Source: HGM04593 sp045631905 (GTDB taxonomy: Bacteria; Bacteroidota; Bacteroidia; Bacteroidales; Bacteroidaceae). Taken from it: a stretch of DNA of 64,000 nt. Every line of letters starts with the position of its first letter. Position 1 is the stretch's first letter. Shown piece by piece: positions 5,845 through 15,012 of the stretch. The DNA is taken from positions 33,031 through 97,030 of the forward strand of contig JAZQVO010000019.1 in assembly GCA_045631905.1 (NCBI GenBank), in the 5' to 3' direction. The notes under the pieces are model-generated. The model had not been told where the DNA came from. It saw nothing but the letters and a program-made list of their open reading frames with translations, and did no database searches. Made by a program: the position numbers and the translations under genes.

Positions 5845-8400
5845 ATGAAGAAAATTTTACTTTCAATTCTCTGCTTGTTCAGCATTTTTGCTATACATGC
5901 AGAAGAGGTAACTGTAACATTCTCTGAACAGGGTTATGGCAACGCCCAAGAAGTTACAGAGTTGGTTATCAACAGCGACCTCGTAGTAGCGTTCAGCAAG
6001 GGAGGTAATTCAAGCACCACTCCCAAGTACTACAACACCGGTAAAGCTTTCCGCTTGTATGCAAAAAACACCATGACAATCACTGCACAAGAGGGAACAG
6101 CCATCAAATCTATCGTGATGACAACCGGTTCTGGTGAAAATGTTGTAAATGCAGAAAGTTCTGTTTCACTCGGAAAACTTGAAATCGATGGCACAACAGC
6201 TACTATCAGCGACATCAACTCAAACTCGGTAGTTTTCACACAAGGTGGTTCAAAAGGACATGTGCGCATCGTAACAATGACTATCTCATACGAGAAGGTA
6301 TCAACAGGCGCTACACTCCCCGAGCCCGTTGCATCAGTAAATCCCGGCACCATCTACAACGCAACAGAGGTTGAGTTGAGCGGCGAAGGCACCATCTACT
6401 ACACAACAGACGGTACAGAGCCCACAACCGCGTCTACTGTTTACAGCGGTGCTATCGCTATCGACACATTCGGCTCAACAACAACCATCAAAGCAATTGC
6501 TATCGACGGCGAAGATTACAGCGATGTTGCCACATACAGCTACAACCTCAAAGTAGCAAACCCTGTATTCTCGGTTAAAGGCGGTGTATACGTGAAGCTC
6601 ACAGGTGAAAACGCATTGAAATTCACAACAGAGACAACAACAGCCACAATCCTCTACAACAACCGTGGCGGCGACCCCATCACAGCAGGTTCTAAGACAT
6701 ACGGCCAGCTTTCGGTTCTTTCGACCGCAACAGTGAAAGCCGTAGCATTTGTAAAAACAGCCGAGGGCGATTCTATCTTCAGCGACATCGTTGAGGAGGA
6801 TTACATCATCTCTCCCATCAAGCCCTTCAAGGCCACAATGAACATCGTAAGCGGTAACAAATATGCCATCGCATGCGACGATGTAGCACTTATACCCCAC
6901 AAAAAGACCGTAAACTATGGCTACATGAGCGGTATTAAGGTAACTGCAAAAGGCGAGTTCATCGAGACAAACGACTATTACAGCTTCACATTCACAGAGA
7001 CAGAGACAGAAGGTGAGTACACCATCATGGGTGGTGACAACCGTTACCTCTATTCAAGCTTAAAAAATGATGGAGAGTACTACAGCAGCATCAACGTAGG
7101 TGAGGACATCAGCGATAAAGGCGATGCAGCTATATGGACTGTAAGCATCGACGACGACTTCACAGCAAGCATCACAAACAAGGCATCTGGTTTCACTTTG
7201 CAGTATTCTACACAATACAAGAACTTTGAGACAAAGAGCGTAGCTACAAACCTCCCCATTCTATATGAGTTAGGCGAGTACCCCACTCTCGATATCACAC
7301 CCGCAAACTGGAGCACATTGCCCGCTATCACCGAGATTGTTGTAAGATGCGAAAGCGGTATCGCACTCAACGAGAGCGACGACTGCTATGCTACATACCG
7401 TGGCGACGACTACATCACAAAAGACCTTGGCTATGGCGTAGTCAGCGAGGACGGCAAGAGCGTTGTTTACACACTCGAAACACCCATCGAGGCAAACGGC
7501 GACTACTTCTTCACATTCCCCGCAGGTTTGTTCACACTCAACCCCGACGGTTTGGCTATCGAGAGCAGTGCAACAAACCGTTCATACACTGTTGATAACC
7601 CCAACATCTTGGAGCTTGTTTATGCAAACCCCGACAACATGTCAAATGTTAAGAGCATAGAGTACCTCTACTTCGAGTTCAACCAAGACATCTTCGACAA
7701 TGTAAACGACGCTGTTATTACCGATGATAATGGCAACGAATATCCTTTGCAGGTAACATACACCGATGGTTGGGGCGAGTCTACTCCTTACTACGCATTG
7801 TGTTTGAAGACAACAGAGCCCATCACAACTCCCGGTACATATACATTTGTATTGAAGAAAGAGTACATATATGCAGGTGATAATATCAGAATCGATAACG
7901 ACTTGACATACACCTTCAATATAACAGAGAGCTTGAAGGTTGTAAACATCTCACCCATCGAAGGCACAGCCACATCATCTATCGACGAGCTTATCATCGA
8001 GTGCAACCAAGATATTATGTGCTGGGCCGAGGCATTCTACGTAACAGGTAGCGACGGTTCTGAGCGTTTCTTCGCACCCTCGATGACCGACAAAGATGGC
8101 AACGAGCTCCCCTACAACATGATACGTCTTGTAGCCGACACCCCCATCACTACTGCCGGTACATACACACTCTACATTGAGGATTACAACATTGTAAATA
8201 CCGACTATGCGAACCAGGAGATTCTCCCTGCTCAACAGCATGTATTTGAGTTCGATGGCAACTCTATCGTTACAGGCATAGAAGGTATAGAGGCCGAGAA
8301 CGGCAACAACACAATCTTCGACATCACAGGTCGCAAGATTGAAAAGATTACCAAGCCCGGCTTGTACATCATCAACGGTAAAAAGGTTATAATCAAGTAA
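5845..8400 (+). CDS. Large secreted beta-sandwich protein with type IX-like C-terminal tail
   Basis: An 851-residue protein of unknown function. Residues 1-19 are a signal peptide ending in HAEE. Residues about 20-155 are a beta-rich domain. Residues about 165-232 match the chitobiase/hexosaminidase C-terminal-like fold (GTIYYTTDGTEPTTAS), and about 233-310 look like a degenerate second copy. Residues about 480-800 hold three related Ig-like repeats, each with a core like ISP/ANP then I-E-I-x-C/F-N/S-Q-D. The last 28 residues (FDITGRKIEKI, then GLYIINGKKVIIK) resemble a type A type IX secretion tail. It is probably exported to the cell surface. No catalytic domain was seen, so an adhesive or binding role is an inference. 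It is monocistronic. Confidence 0.75.
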   Translation: MKKILLSILCLFSIFAIHAEEVTVTFSEQGYGNAQEVTELVINSDLVVAFSKGGNSSTTPKYYNTGKAFRLYAKNTMTITAQEGTAIKSIVMTTGSGENVVNAESSVSLGKLEIDGTTATISDINSNSVVFTQGGSKGHVRIVTMTISYEKVSTGATLPEPVASVNPGTIYNATEVELSGEGTIYYTTDGTEPTTASTVYSGAIAIDTFGSTTTIKAIAIDGEDYSDVATYSYNLKVANPVFSVKGGVYVKLTGENALKFTTETTTATILYNNRGGDPITAGSKTYGQLSVLSTATVKAVAFVKTAEGDSIFSDIVEEDYIISPIKPFKATMNIVSGNKYAIACDDVALIPHKKTVNYGYMSGIKVTAKGEFIETNDYYSFTFTETETEGEYTIMGGDNRYLYSSLKNDGEYYSSINVGEDISDKGDAAIWTVSIDDDFTASITNKASGFTLQYSTQYKNFETKSVATNLPILYELGEYPTLDITPANWSTLPAITEIVVRCESGIALNESDDCYATYRGDDYITKDLGYGVVSEDGKSVVYTLETPIEANGDYFFTFPAGLFTLNPDGLAIESSATNRSYTVDNPNILELVYANPDNMSNVKSIEYLYFEFNQDIFDNVNDAVITDDNGNEYPLQVTYTDGWGESTPYYALCLKTTEPITTPGTYTFVLKKEYIYAGDNIRIDNDLTYTFNITESLKVVNISPIEGTATSSIDELIIECNQDIMCWAEAFYVTGSDGSERFFAPSMTDKDGNELPYNMIRLVADTPITTAGTYTLYIEDYNIVNTDYANQEILPAQQHVFEFDGNSIVTGIEGIEAENGNNTIFDITGRKIEKITKPGLYIINGKKVIIK

Positions 8401-8420
8401 CTTTCTTCCACATAACATTA

Positions 8421-8454
8421 AAAAGGTGCAACTCACAGCGAGTTGCACCTTTTT
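8421..8454 (+). terminator. Terminator of the secreted protein gene
   Basis: AAAAGGTGCAACTC pairs with GAGTTGCACCTTTT around a 5-base loop, ending in a T run. The 8455-8531 stretch carries a near-consensus -7 box (TATCTTCG, 8506-8513) for the next unit. Confidence 0.9.
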
Positions 8455-8531
8455 GCATATATACGTAATACCACACATCAATTTTCACTTATTGGATATT
8501 TTTACTATCTTCGCGCATTAAACCAAAAGAT

Positions 8532-9056
8532 ATGGAAGAAAAAAACAACATAAAAACAATGAGCGAAAGAGCTATGTATTATGGCACCCTTTTCGGGTTC
8601 ATAATGATAGTGACCAATATCCTATATATATTAGGACTTAAATCACCATTATGTTCCACCCTCTTTCTCGGGCTCACCATCGCATCGCCCTTCATTGCCG
8701 GCCGATTCGCAAAGAGATACCGCAAGCAGGAGCTCGACGATAGCATAACACTCTCGCAAGCATGGTTATTCTTGATAATAATGTACACCTGCTCGGCAAT
8801 ACTCACAGCCGTTGCACAATTCATCTATTTTCAATACATCGACAACGGCTATTTCATGGAATTTATCTTAGAGCAGTTTGCAACCATCATAAACAGCGAC
8901 GATTTTGACACGGTGCTGAAAAACCAGTTCATCGAAACAGCCGAGTTACTGAAAAAGCTGAGCACACGCGACATAGTACTGCAACTTTTCAGCACAAACA
9001 TAATGTTTTCGCCTATCATTACATTAATTATAGCTATTTTTGTACGAAAGAAATAA
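8532..9056 (+). CDS. DUF4199 membrane protein
   Basis: A 174-residue protein with four hydrophobic segments (about residues 18-37, 38-55, 75-97 and 150-170), the pattern of the DUF4199 family of Bacteroidetes. Function is unknown. It precedes the glycosyltransferase by 10 bases, a pairing often seen in Bacteroidetes, which suggests a linked envelope role. No enzymatic motif is visible. Confidence 0.75.
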   Translation: MEEKNNIKTMSERAMYYGTLFGFIMIVTNILYILGLKSPLCSTLFLGLTIASPFIAGRFAKRYRKQELDDSITLSQAWLFLIIMYTCSAILTAVAQFIYFQYIDNGYFMEFILEQFATIINSDDFDTVLKNQFIETAELLKKLSTRDIVLQLFSTNIMFSPIITLIIAIFVRKK

Positions 9057-9066
9057 ACATAAAAAT

Positions 9067-10017
9067 ATGGATATATCCGTAATCATACCGCTATATAACG
9101 AAGCCGAGTCGTTACCCGAGCTATCGGCATGGATAGAGAAAGTGATGAAAGAGAATAATTTCAGCTACGAAATTATCTTCATCAACGATGGCAGCAGCGA
9201 CAACTCATGGGAGGTAATAGAATCGCTCAAAGAACAAAACCCATGTATACACGGAATAAAATTCCGTCGCAACTATGGCAAATCACCGGCCTTATATTGC
9301 GGTTTCGAACGTGCAAAGGGCAATGTGGTAATTACCATGGACGCCGACCTGCAAGACAGCCCCGACGAGATACCCATACTATACAAAATGATTACCGAGG
9401 AGGGGTACGACCTTGTTTCGGGCTACAAGCAGAAGCGTTACGACCCGTTGAGCAAAACAATACCGACCAAGCTGTTCAACGCCACAGCACGCCTTGTTTC
9501 GGGAATAAAAAACCTGCACGACTTCAACTGCGGGCTAAAAGCCTACCGCAACGAGGTGGTTAAAAGCATAGAGGTCTACGGCGACATGCACCGCTATATC
9601 CCCTACCTCGCAAAAAACGCAGGCTACTCAAACATCGGCGAGCTCGTTGTGCACCATCAGGCTCGTAAATATGGCAACAGCAAATTCGGAATAAGCCGTT
9701 TCTTCCACGGCTATCTCGACCTCATGTCGTTGTGGTTCCTGTCAAAATTCGGCTATCGCCCCATGCACATATTCGGTCTCTGGGGCACAATAGTATTCAT
9801 CATAGGCTTTATATCGGCTATTGTACTCGGTGCAAACAAGCTATACAGCCTTGCGTGCGATTGCCCGGCAAGGCTTGTAACCGACTCACCATATTTCTAC
9901 ATTGCACTTACCATGATGATTATGGGAACACAGCTCTTCCTCACCGGTTTCATAGCCGAGCTCGTGAGCCGTACCTCACAAGAGCGAAACAAATACAATG
10001 TTGCAAAAGAGATTTAA
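9067..10017 (+). CDS. Family 2 glycosyltransferase, polyprenyl-phosphate type
   Basis: A 316-residue enzyme of the dolichyl/undecaprenyl-phosphate sugar transferase class (GtrB/ArnC-like). The GT-A domain begins ISVIIPLYNEAESLPEL and has the metal-binding MDADLQDSPDE and the acceptor-side FNCGLKAYRNE. Two C-terminal membrane helices (about residues 225-250 and 270-300) anchor it. It probably moves a sugar from a nucleotide donor to a lipid phosphate at the inner face of the membrane. An upstream in-frame ATG at 9040 would overlap DUF4199; 9067 fits the family N-terminus. Confidence 0.9.
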   Translation: MDISVIIPLYNEAESLPELSAWIEKVMKENNFSYEIIFINDGSSDNSWEVIESLKEQNPCIHGIKFRRNYGKSPALYCGFERAKGNVVITMDADLQDSPDEIPILYKMITEEGYDLVSGYKQKRYDPLSKTIPTKLFNATARLVSGIKNLHDFNCGLKAYRNEVVKSIEVYGDMHRYIPYLAKNAGYSNIGELVVHHQARKYGNSKFGISRFFHGYLDLMSLWFLSKFGYRPMHIFGLWGTIVFIIGFISAIVLGANKLYSLACDCPARLVTDSPYFYIALTMMIMGTQLFLTGFIAELVSRTSQERNKYNVAKEI

Positions 10018-10018
10018 G

Positions 10019-10516
10019 ATGAAAACAGGTAATTTTACAAAAACAGCACTCTCGGCAATAGTCATCGGCCTCACAATAATAATGATCGGCTGCGACAACG
10101 GTTACGACTGCGCTTTGAACAACACATCGTACGACAACATAGGGTTCTACACAAAAGAGAACAACAGCGAGGAAGAGTACATCTTCCCCGAAACACTCAC
10201 CGTGTCGCTCATGGTAAACGGGAAAGAATCTATTGTTGTAAACCACATCATAGATGCCGACAGAATATCGCTCCCCATGAGCTACACCCAAGAGGTAGAC
10301 ACAGTGATATTCCGTTATAGCGACGCACTCGAAGATTCACTCTACATAACACACACCAACAACCCCTACTACCAGTCTATGGAGTGCGGAACGGTTATGT
10401 ACCACAAGCTCGAAGAGCTAAAATACACAAACGTGTGGATTGAATCGGCCGACATCGTAAACAACAACGTAAATTTCGAAGGACATGAAAATATCAAGAT
10501 ATATTTTTATAAGTAG
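10019..10516 (+). CDS. Putative lipoprotein, DUF6452-like
   Basis: A 165-residue protein with a hydrophobic N-terminus and a lipobox-like IIMIGC, cysteine near residue 26, so probably a lipoprotein. The rest is predicted beta-rich with no known catalytic motif. It starts 1 base after the glycosyltransferase stop and overlaps the following DUF6048-like gene by 32 bases. This pairing with a DUF6048 protein is typical of Bacteroidales and suggests the two act together at the envelope. The family name is from recollection of similar neighbourhoods. Confidence 0.6.
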   Translation: MKTGNFTKTALSAIVIGLTIIMIGCDNGYDCALNNTSYDNIGFYTKENNSEEEYIFPETLTVSLMVNGKESIVVNHIIDADRISLPMSYTQEVDTVIFRYSDALEDSLYITHTNNPYYQSMECGTVMYHKLEELKYTNVWIESADIVNNNVNFEGHENIKIYFYK

Positions 10517-11159
10517 CCTGCTACTACTATCGGCAACCACCTTTGCCCAAGAGGCAAAGAAAGAAAACAGCCTTGCTTTCAAAGGTATAAGCTTGTCGGC
10601 CGACCTGTATGGTTACATAGGAACCATCTTCAACGACTACGCAAGCGGAGAGGTTGCAATAAGCGCGAACCTCGGCAACCGTTTCTTCCCCGTCATAGAG
10701 GTGGGCTATGGCACAACAGACACCACCGACAAAACAACACAAATACATTATAAATCGTCGGCACCCTATTATAGAGCAGGACTAAACTACAATTTCCTAT
10801 ACAAAAAGGAGAGACTGCACGACTACCGCATATATGCAATAGGACGATACGGCTACACAAAGGCAAAATACGATGTAACCACCCCACCAGCCATCGACCC
10901 TGTTTGGGGCGGAACCTCCTCGATTGAGTTGAAAGATGTGGAGGCCACATGTTCGTGGTTCGAGCTCGGTGTAGGCATAGAGGCGAAAATATGGAAAAAC
11001 ATCTCTATGGGCTGGAGCCTGCGATACAAATCGCTCATAAAAGATGGCAAAGGCGAAAAATCACAAATATGGTACATACCCGGCTATGGCGAAAACAAAA
11101 GCGGAAGCTTCGGTGGAACATACAGCATAATATATAATATTCCCATAGGTAAAAAATAA
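10485..11159 (+). CDS. DUF6048-like outer-membrane beta-barrel protein
   Basis: A 224-residue protein with a signal peptide (MKISRYIFISSLLLLSATTF, cut after AQ). Alternating aromatic and polar strands throughout (for example YRAGLNYNF, WFELGVGIEAKI, SMGWSLRYKSL) fit a small outer-membrane beta-barrel. The start overlaps the previous lipoprotein gene by 32 bases in another frame, and the signal peptide supports that start. Lipoprotein plus barrel suggests a two-part outer-membrane unit of unknown function. Confidence 0.7.
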   Translation: MKISRYIFISSLLLLSATTFAQEAKKENSLAFKGISLSADLYGYIGTIFNDYASGEVAISANLGNRFFPVIEVGYGTTDTTDKTTQIHYKSSAPYYRAGLNYNFLYKKERLHDYRIYAIGRYGYTKAKYDVTTPPAIDPVWGGTSSIELKDVEATCSWFELGVGIEAKIWKNISMGWSLRYKSLIKDGKGEKSQIWYIPGYGENKSGSFGGTYSIIYNIPIGKK

Positions 11160-11175
11160 TAGCACATCGAGCAAA

Positions 11176-12165
11176 ATGAAAATTTGGCAAATACTTTTTC
11201 TTATATTCCTGATTGCAGGCAGTATATATGTGATAAATCGCGAGACACCCTACAAAAAGAACAGCGGTAAAATATTCGGTACCTATTATAATATAATATA
11301 CCAGAGCGATAAAGAGCTACACGAAGAACTGAAAGCCACCATGCAAGCTGTGGACAACTCGCTATCGACCTTCAACAAACAATCGACCATAAGCGCAATA
11401 AACAATAACACAAGCAACACCCCCGACGAGATGTTTCTAAAAGTATTCACGCTTGCGCAAAACATCTCACAAGAGACCGAAGGAGCGTTCGACATAACCG
11501 TGGCACCTCTTGTCAATGCCTGGGGCTTCGGGTTCAAGAACGGCCTGCCCACCGACTCGGCCACCATAGATTCCCTACTACGCTTCACCGGCTACACCAC
11601 AGTCGAATACAAAGATGGTAAAATACACAAGCAACACCCCGCAACCATGCTCGATTGCAGTGCCATAGCCAAAGGTTTTGGTTGCGACGAGGTTGCCCGC
11701 ACCCTCGAAAAACAAGGTGTAAAGAATTTCATGGTAGAGATAGGAGGCGAAATTGTTACAAAGGGCCTTAACGACAAAGGTAAAAAATGGTCTGTCGGCA
11801 TAACCAAACCGGCCGACGATGCCACAGGCACCCTAAACGAGATACACGAAATAATACGCATAGGCGGTAAGGGCATGGCCACATCGGGCAATTATCGGAA
11901 TTTCCGTTACGAGGGAGGGCAAAAGGTATCGCACACCATCGACCCCAAAAGCGGATACCCCGTAACACACACACTTCTGTCGGCCACCGTTATTGCCGAC
12001 AACTGCGCCACAGCCGATGCCCTTGCAACAGCCTTCATGGTTATGGGTGTTGAGAAAGCCACCAAATTCTGCAACAACCACAAGGAGATTGATGCAATAT
12101 TGATTTACGACAACAACGGCACACTGCATACATTAGAAACCGATGGTGTAAAACAATATAAATAA
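11176..12165 (+). CDS. apbE: FAD:protein FMN transferase
   Basis: A 329-residue ApbE-family enzyme that attaches FMN to Thr/Ser of proteins such as RnfG and NqrB/C, using FAD and Mg. The N-terminus is a membrane or signal segment (residues 5-20). Family motifs are AWGFGFKNG, DCSAIAKGFGCDEVA, MVEIGGEIVTKG, ATSGNYRNF, HTIDPKSGYPV and DNCATADALATAFMVMG. It acts outside the cytoplasmic membrane. It closes the run starting at DUF4199 and is followed by a strong terminator. Confidence 0.94.
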   Translation: MKIWQILFLIFLIAGSIYVINRETPYKKNSGKIFGTYYNIIYQSDKELHEELKATMQAVDNSLSTFNKQSTISAINNNTSNTPDEMFLKVFTLAQNISQETEGAFDITVAPLVNAWGFGFKNGLPTDSATIDSLLRFTGYTTVEYKDGKIHKQHPATMLDCSAIAKGFGCDEVARTLEKQGVKNFMVEIGGEIVTKGLNDKGKKWSVGITKPADDATGTLNEIHEIIRIGGKGMATSGNYRNFRYEGGQKVSHTIDPKSGYPVTHTLLSATVIADNCATADALATAFMVMGVEKATKFCNNHKEIDAILIYDNNGTLHTLETDGVKQYK

Positions 12166-12180
12166 CCCCCAAGCACATAC

Positions 12181-12218
12181 AAAAAAGTGGCAACCTTCGC
12201 AGAGGTTGCCACTTTTTT
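12181..12218. terminator. Bidirectional terminator between apbE and marC
   Basis: AAAAAAGTGGCAACCT pairs perfectly with AGGTTGCCACTTTTTT around a 6-base loop. A and T flanks allow termination from both convergent genes. Confidence 0.92.
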
Positions 12219-12235
12219 GTATAAATAATATCAAA

Positions 12236-12838
12236 TTAGTTTTCCGAAATACTGCTTATAAGATACGATAAATTAGATGTAAAAAGCTTAATTGAGATAG
12301 CAAGCAGAATTATACCGAAAAACTTACGGGTAAAATAGACACCACCCTTACCCAATATACGGCTGATGCGCTTTGTGGCAACAAGCATACCATAAACCAC
12401 TATCGCATTCATAAACAGAGCCAAAAGAATATTTATCGACGAATATTCGGCTTTCAACGAAAGAAGCGTGGTAAACGAGCCGGCACCTGCAAGCAAAGGA
12501 AACACCACGGGCACAAACGTAGCATCGTTACCCACCACAGCCGTATCTTTAAAGATTGTAATATCGAGAATCATCTCCATAGACATAAAGAAAAGCACAA
12601 GCGCACCGGCCGTGGCAAACGAATTAATATCCACACCAAAAAGGCCTAAAATAATATCGCCAAGGAAGAAGAATATCAACATCAGGCCGAAAGCATACAC
12701 AACAGCCGTACCAGAGCGTACCGTTTTTCCCCTGTCGCGCACACCAATAATCAAAGGGATCACACCAATAGGATCAATTACAGCAAACAGCACGAGAAAC
12801 GCACTTAAAACCTCTACCCAATTAAAAGAATTGAACAT
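12236..12838 (-). CDS. MarC-family integral membrane protein
   Basis: A 200-residue protein with about six hydrophobic helices. The first contains FLVLFAVIDPIGVIPLI, the hallmark DPxG of the MarC/NAAT family, with a second half repeat later. Despite its name the family is not proven to give multidrug resistance; its transport substrate is unclear. A longer reading from 12880 exists, but MFNSFNWVEVLSAF at 12838 fits family starts. The gene is alone on the minus strand, divergent from rpsA. Confidence 0.88.
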   Translation of the reverse strand: MFNSFNWVEVLSAFLVLFAVIDPIGVIPLIIGVRDRGKTVRSGTAVVYAFGLMLIFFFLGDIILGLFGVDINSFATAGALVLFFMSMEMILDITIFKDTAVVGNDATFVPVVFPLLAGAGSFTTLLSLKAEYSSINILLALFMNAIVVYGMLVATKRISRILGKGGVYFTRKFFGIILLAISIKLFTSNLSYLISSISEN

Positions 12839-13046
12839 ATCAGCTACATTTTTTATAAGTAAAACATATAAGCAAAACAAATGTATATATAAAAAAGGTA
12901 TTTAAAAAAAATATAGATAGAAAATTTATATTTCCTAAATATTCACAAGCACCACACCCACTTAAAACAATTAAAACATAAAAAAATATTATCACCACAC
13001 TTGTAAAATAATCGCAAAAAAAGAGCGTAGTTTGACAAAAAAGTTG

Positions 13047-13054
13047 TACCTTTG
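13047..13054 (+). promoter_or_regulatory. -7 box of the rpsA promoter
   Basis: TACCTTTG, 51 bases before the rpsA ATG. No TTTG was found at the ideal -33 distance (one at 13031-13034 is too close). The remainder of the 12839-13104 gap is AT-rich without other recognised features. Confidence 0.75.
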
Positions 13055-13104
13055 CGCCCGAATTCTATCAACATAATGTCTAACTCATTAAAGAAAAACA
13101 AATT

Positions 13105-14901
13105 ATGAGCACAGAAAACCTAACAGGTACTCCCGATTTCAACTGGGAGTCTTATGAAAAAGGAGAGAACATCTCAGGTCTCTCACACGAGCAGTTGGAG
13201 CAGGCCTATAATGGCACTCTCAACAAGGTATCAAGCCGCGAGGTAGTAAACGGTACCATCATTGCTATCAACAAGCGTGAGGTTATTGTAGACATCAACT
13301 ACAAACAAGACGCTATTATCCCCATCAGCGAGTTCCGCTACAACCCCGATCTCAAAGTAGGCGACCAAGTAGAGGTTTACATTGAGAACTTGGAGGACAA
13401 GAAAGGACAGTTGAACCTTTCACACAAGAAAGCACGCGCAAGCCGTTCTTGGGAACTTGTAAACAAAGCTATGGAAGAGCAGGCTGTTGTTAAGGGCTAC
13501 ATCAAGTGCCGTACAAAGGGCGGTATGATTGTAGACGTATTCGGCATCGAGGCATTCTTGCCCGGTTCACAGATCGATGTTAAGCCTATCCGCGACTACG
13601 ATGCTTACGTTGGTCAGACAGAAGACTTCAAAATTGTTAAGATTAACCAGGAATTCAAGAACGTTGTTGTTTCTCACAAAGCTCTTATCGAGGCTGAGCT
13701 CGAGGAGCAGAAGAAGAAAATCATCAGCACATTGGAGAAAGGCCAGGTACTCGAGGGTACTGTTAAGAACATCACATCTTACGGTGTATTCATCGACCTT
13801 GGTGGCGTAGATGGTCTTATCCACATCACCGACCTCTCTTGGGGCCGCGTAAACGAGCCTACCGACATCGTATCTCTCGACCAGAAGATCAATGTTGTTA
13901 TCCTCGACTTCGATGACGAGAAAAAACGTATCGCTCTCGGCTTGAAACAGCTCACTCCCCATCCTTGGGACGCTATCGACCCCGATTTGAAGGTAGGTGA
14001 CGTTGTTAAGGGTAAGGTTGTTGTTATGGCCGACTATGGCGCATTCATCGAGATTGCTCCCGGTGTTGAGGGCTTGATTCACGTTTCAGAGATGTCATGG
14101 AACCAGCACTTGCGTTCAGCTCAAGACTTCATGAAGGTTGGCGAGGAGATCGAGGCAGTTATCCTTACACTCGACCGCGACGAGCGCAAGATGTCTTTGG
14201 GTATCAAACAGCTCAAAGAGGATCCCTGGACAAACATCGACAGCAAATACCCCGTTGGTTCAAAACACACAGCAAAGGTTCGCAACTTCACAAACTTCGG
14301 TATCTTCGTTGAGATTGAGGAGGGTGTAGACGGTCTTATCCACATCAGCGACCTCTCTTGGACCAAGAAAGTTAAACACCCCTCTGAGTTCACTCAGATA
14401 GGTGAGGCTATCGAGGTACAGGTTCTTGAGATAGACAAAGAGAACCGTCGTTTGAGCCTTGGTCACAAACAACTTTCAGAGAACCCCTGGGACGTATTTG
14501 AGAACATGTTCACCGTTGGTTCAATACACGAGGGTGTTATCACAGAGCTCATCGACAAGGGCGCAGTAGTATCTCTCCCCGAGGGTGCTGAGGGCTTCGC
14601 AACTCCCAAACACCTTGTAAAAGAGGACGGCACACAGGCTCAGGCAAACGAGACACTCGAGTTCAAAGTTATCGAATTCAACAAAGAGGCTAAGAGAATC
14701 TTCTTGTCACACAGCCGTATCTTCGAAGATGCAGCAAAAGAGGAGGAGAAGGCAGAGAAGAAAGCCGTAGCAGCAGCTCGCAAGAGCAAGAAAGCTGAGG
14801 AGGCAACACCTGCTATCCAAAACCAGGCAGCTTCTACAACACTCGGTGACATCGACGCTCTTGCAGCTTTGAAGAGCAAACTCGAAGGCAACGCCGAATA
14901 A
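13105..14901 (+). CDS. rpsA: 30S ribosomal protein S1
   Basis: A 598-residue protein with about six S1 (OB-fold) repeats at roughly residues 55-120, 130-200, 215-285, 300-372, 388-460 and 475-540. The later ones carry the strong consensus YGVFIDLGGVDGLIHITDLSW, split here as YGVFIDLGG and GLIHITDLSW. S1 brings mRNA to the 30S subunit, which matters in Bacteroidetes because most genes lack Shine-Dalgarno sites. The tail after residue 550 is rich in Lys, Ala and Glu. Codon use is that of a highly expressed gene. It has its own terminator. Confidence 0.97.
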   Translation: MSTENLTGTPDFNWESYEKGENISGLSHEQLEQAYNGTLNKVSSREVVNGTIIAINKREVIVDINYKQDAIIPISEFRYNPDLKVGDQVEVYIENLEDKKGQLNLSHKKARASRSWELVNKAMEEQAVVKGYIKCRTKGGMIVDVFGIEAFLPGSQIDVKPIRDYDAYVGQTEDFKIVKINQEFKNVVVSHKALIEAELEEQKKKIISTLEKGQVLEGTVKNITSYGVFIDLGGVDGLIHITDLSWGRVNEPTDIVSLDQKINVVILDFDDEKKRIALGLKQLTPHPWDAIDPDLKVGDVVKGKVVVMADYGAFIEIAPGVEGLIHVSEMSWNQHLRSAQDFMKVGEEIEAVILTLDRDERKMSLGIKQLKEDPWTNIDSKYPVGSKHTAKVRNFTNFGIFVEIEEGVDGLIHISDLSWTKKVKHPSEFTQIGEAIEVQVLEIDKENRRLSLGHKQLSENPWDVFENMFTVGSIHEGVITELIDKGAVVSLPEGAEGFATPKHLVKEDGTQAQANETLEFKVIEFNKEAKRIFLSHSRIFEDAAKEEEKAEKKAVAAARKSKKAEEATPAIQNQAASTTLGDIDALAALKSKLEGNAE

Positions 14902-14918
14902 TAAAGAGTTGTATATAT

Positions 14919-14954
14919 AAAAAAATGAGCGCAATTTTTTTGCGCTCATTTTTT
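14919..14954 (+). terminator. Terminator of rpsA
   Basis: AAAAAATGAGCGCAA pairs with TTGCGCTCATTTTTT across a T loop, directly after the rpsA stop. Confidence 0.9.
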
Positions 14955-15012
14955 GTATCATAAACTTTCCCAAATAACAATAATAACGTAACTTAGCCAC
15001 AAAAATAAAGAG

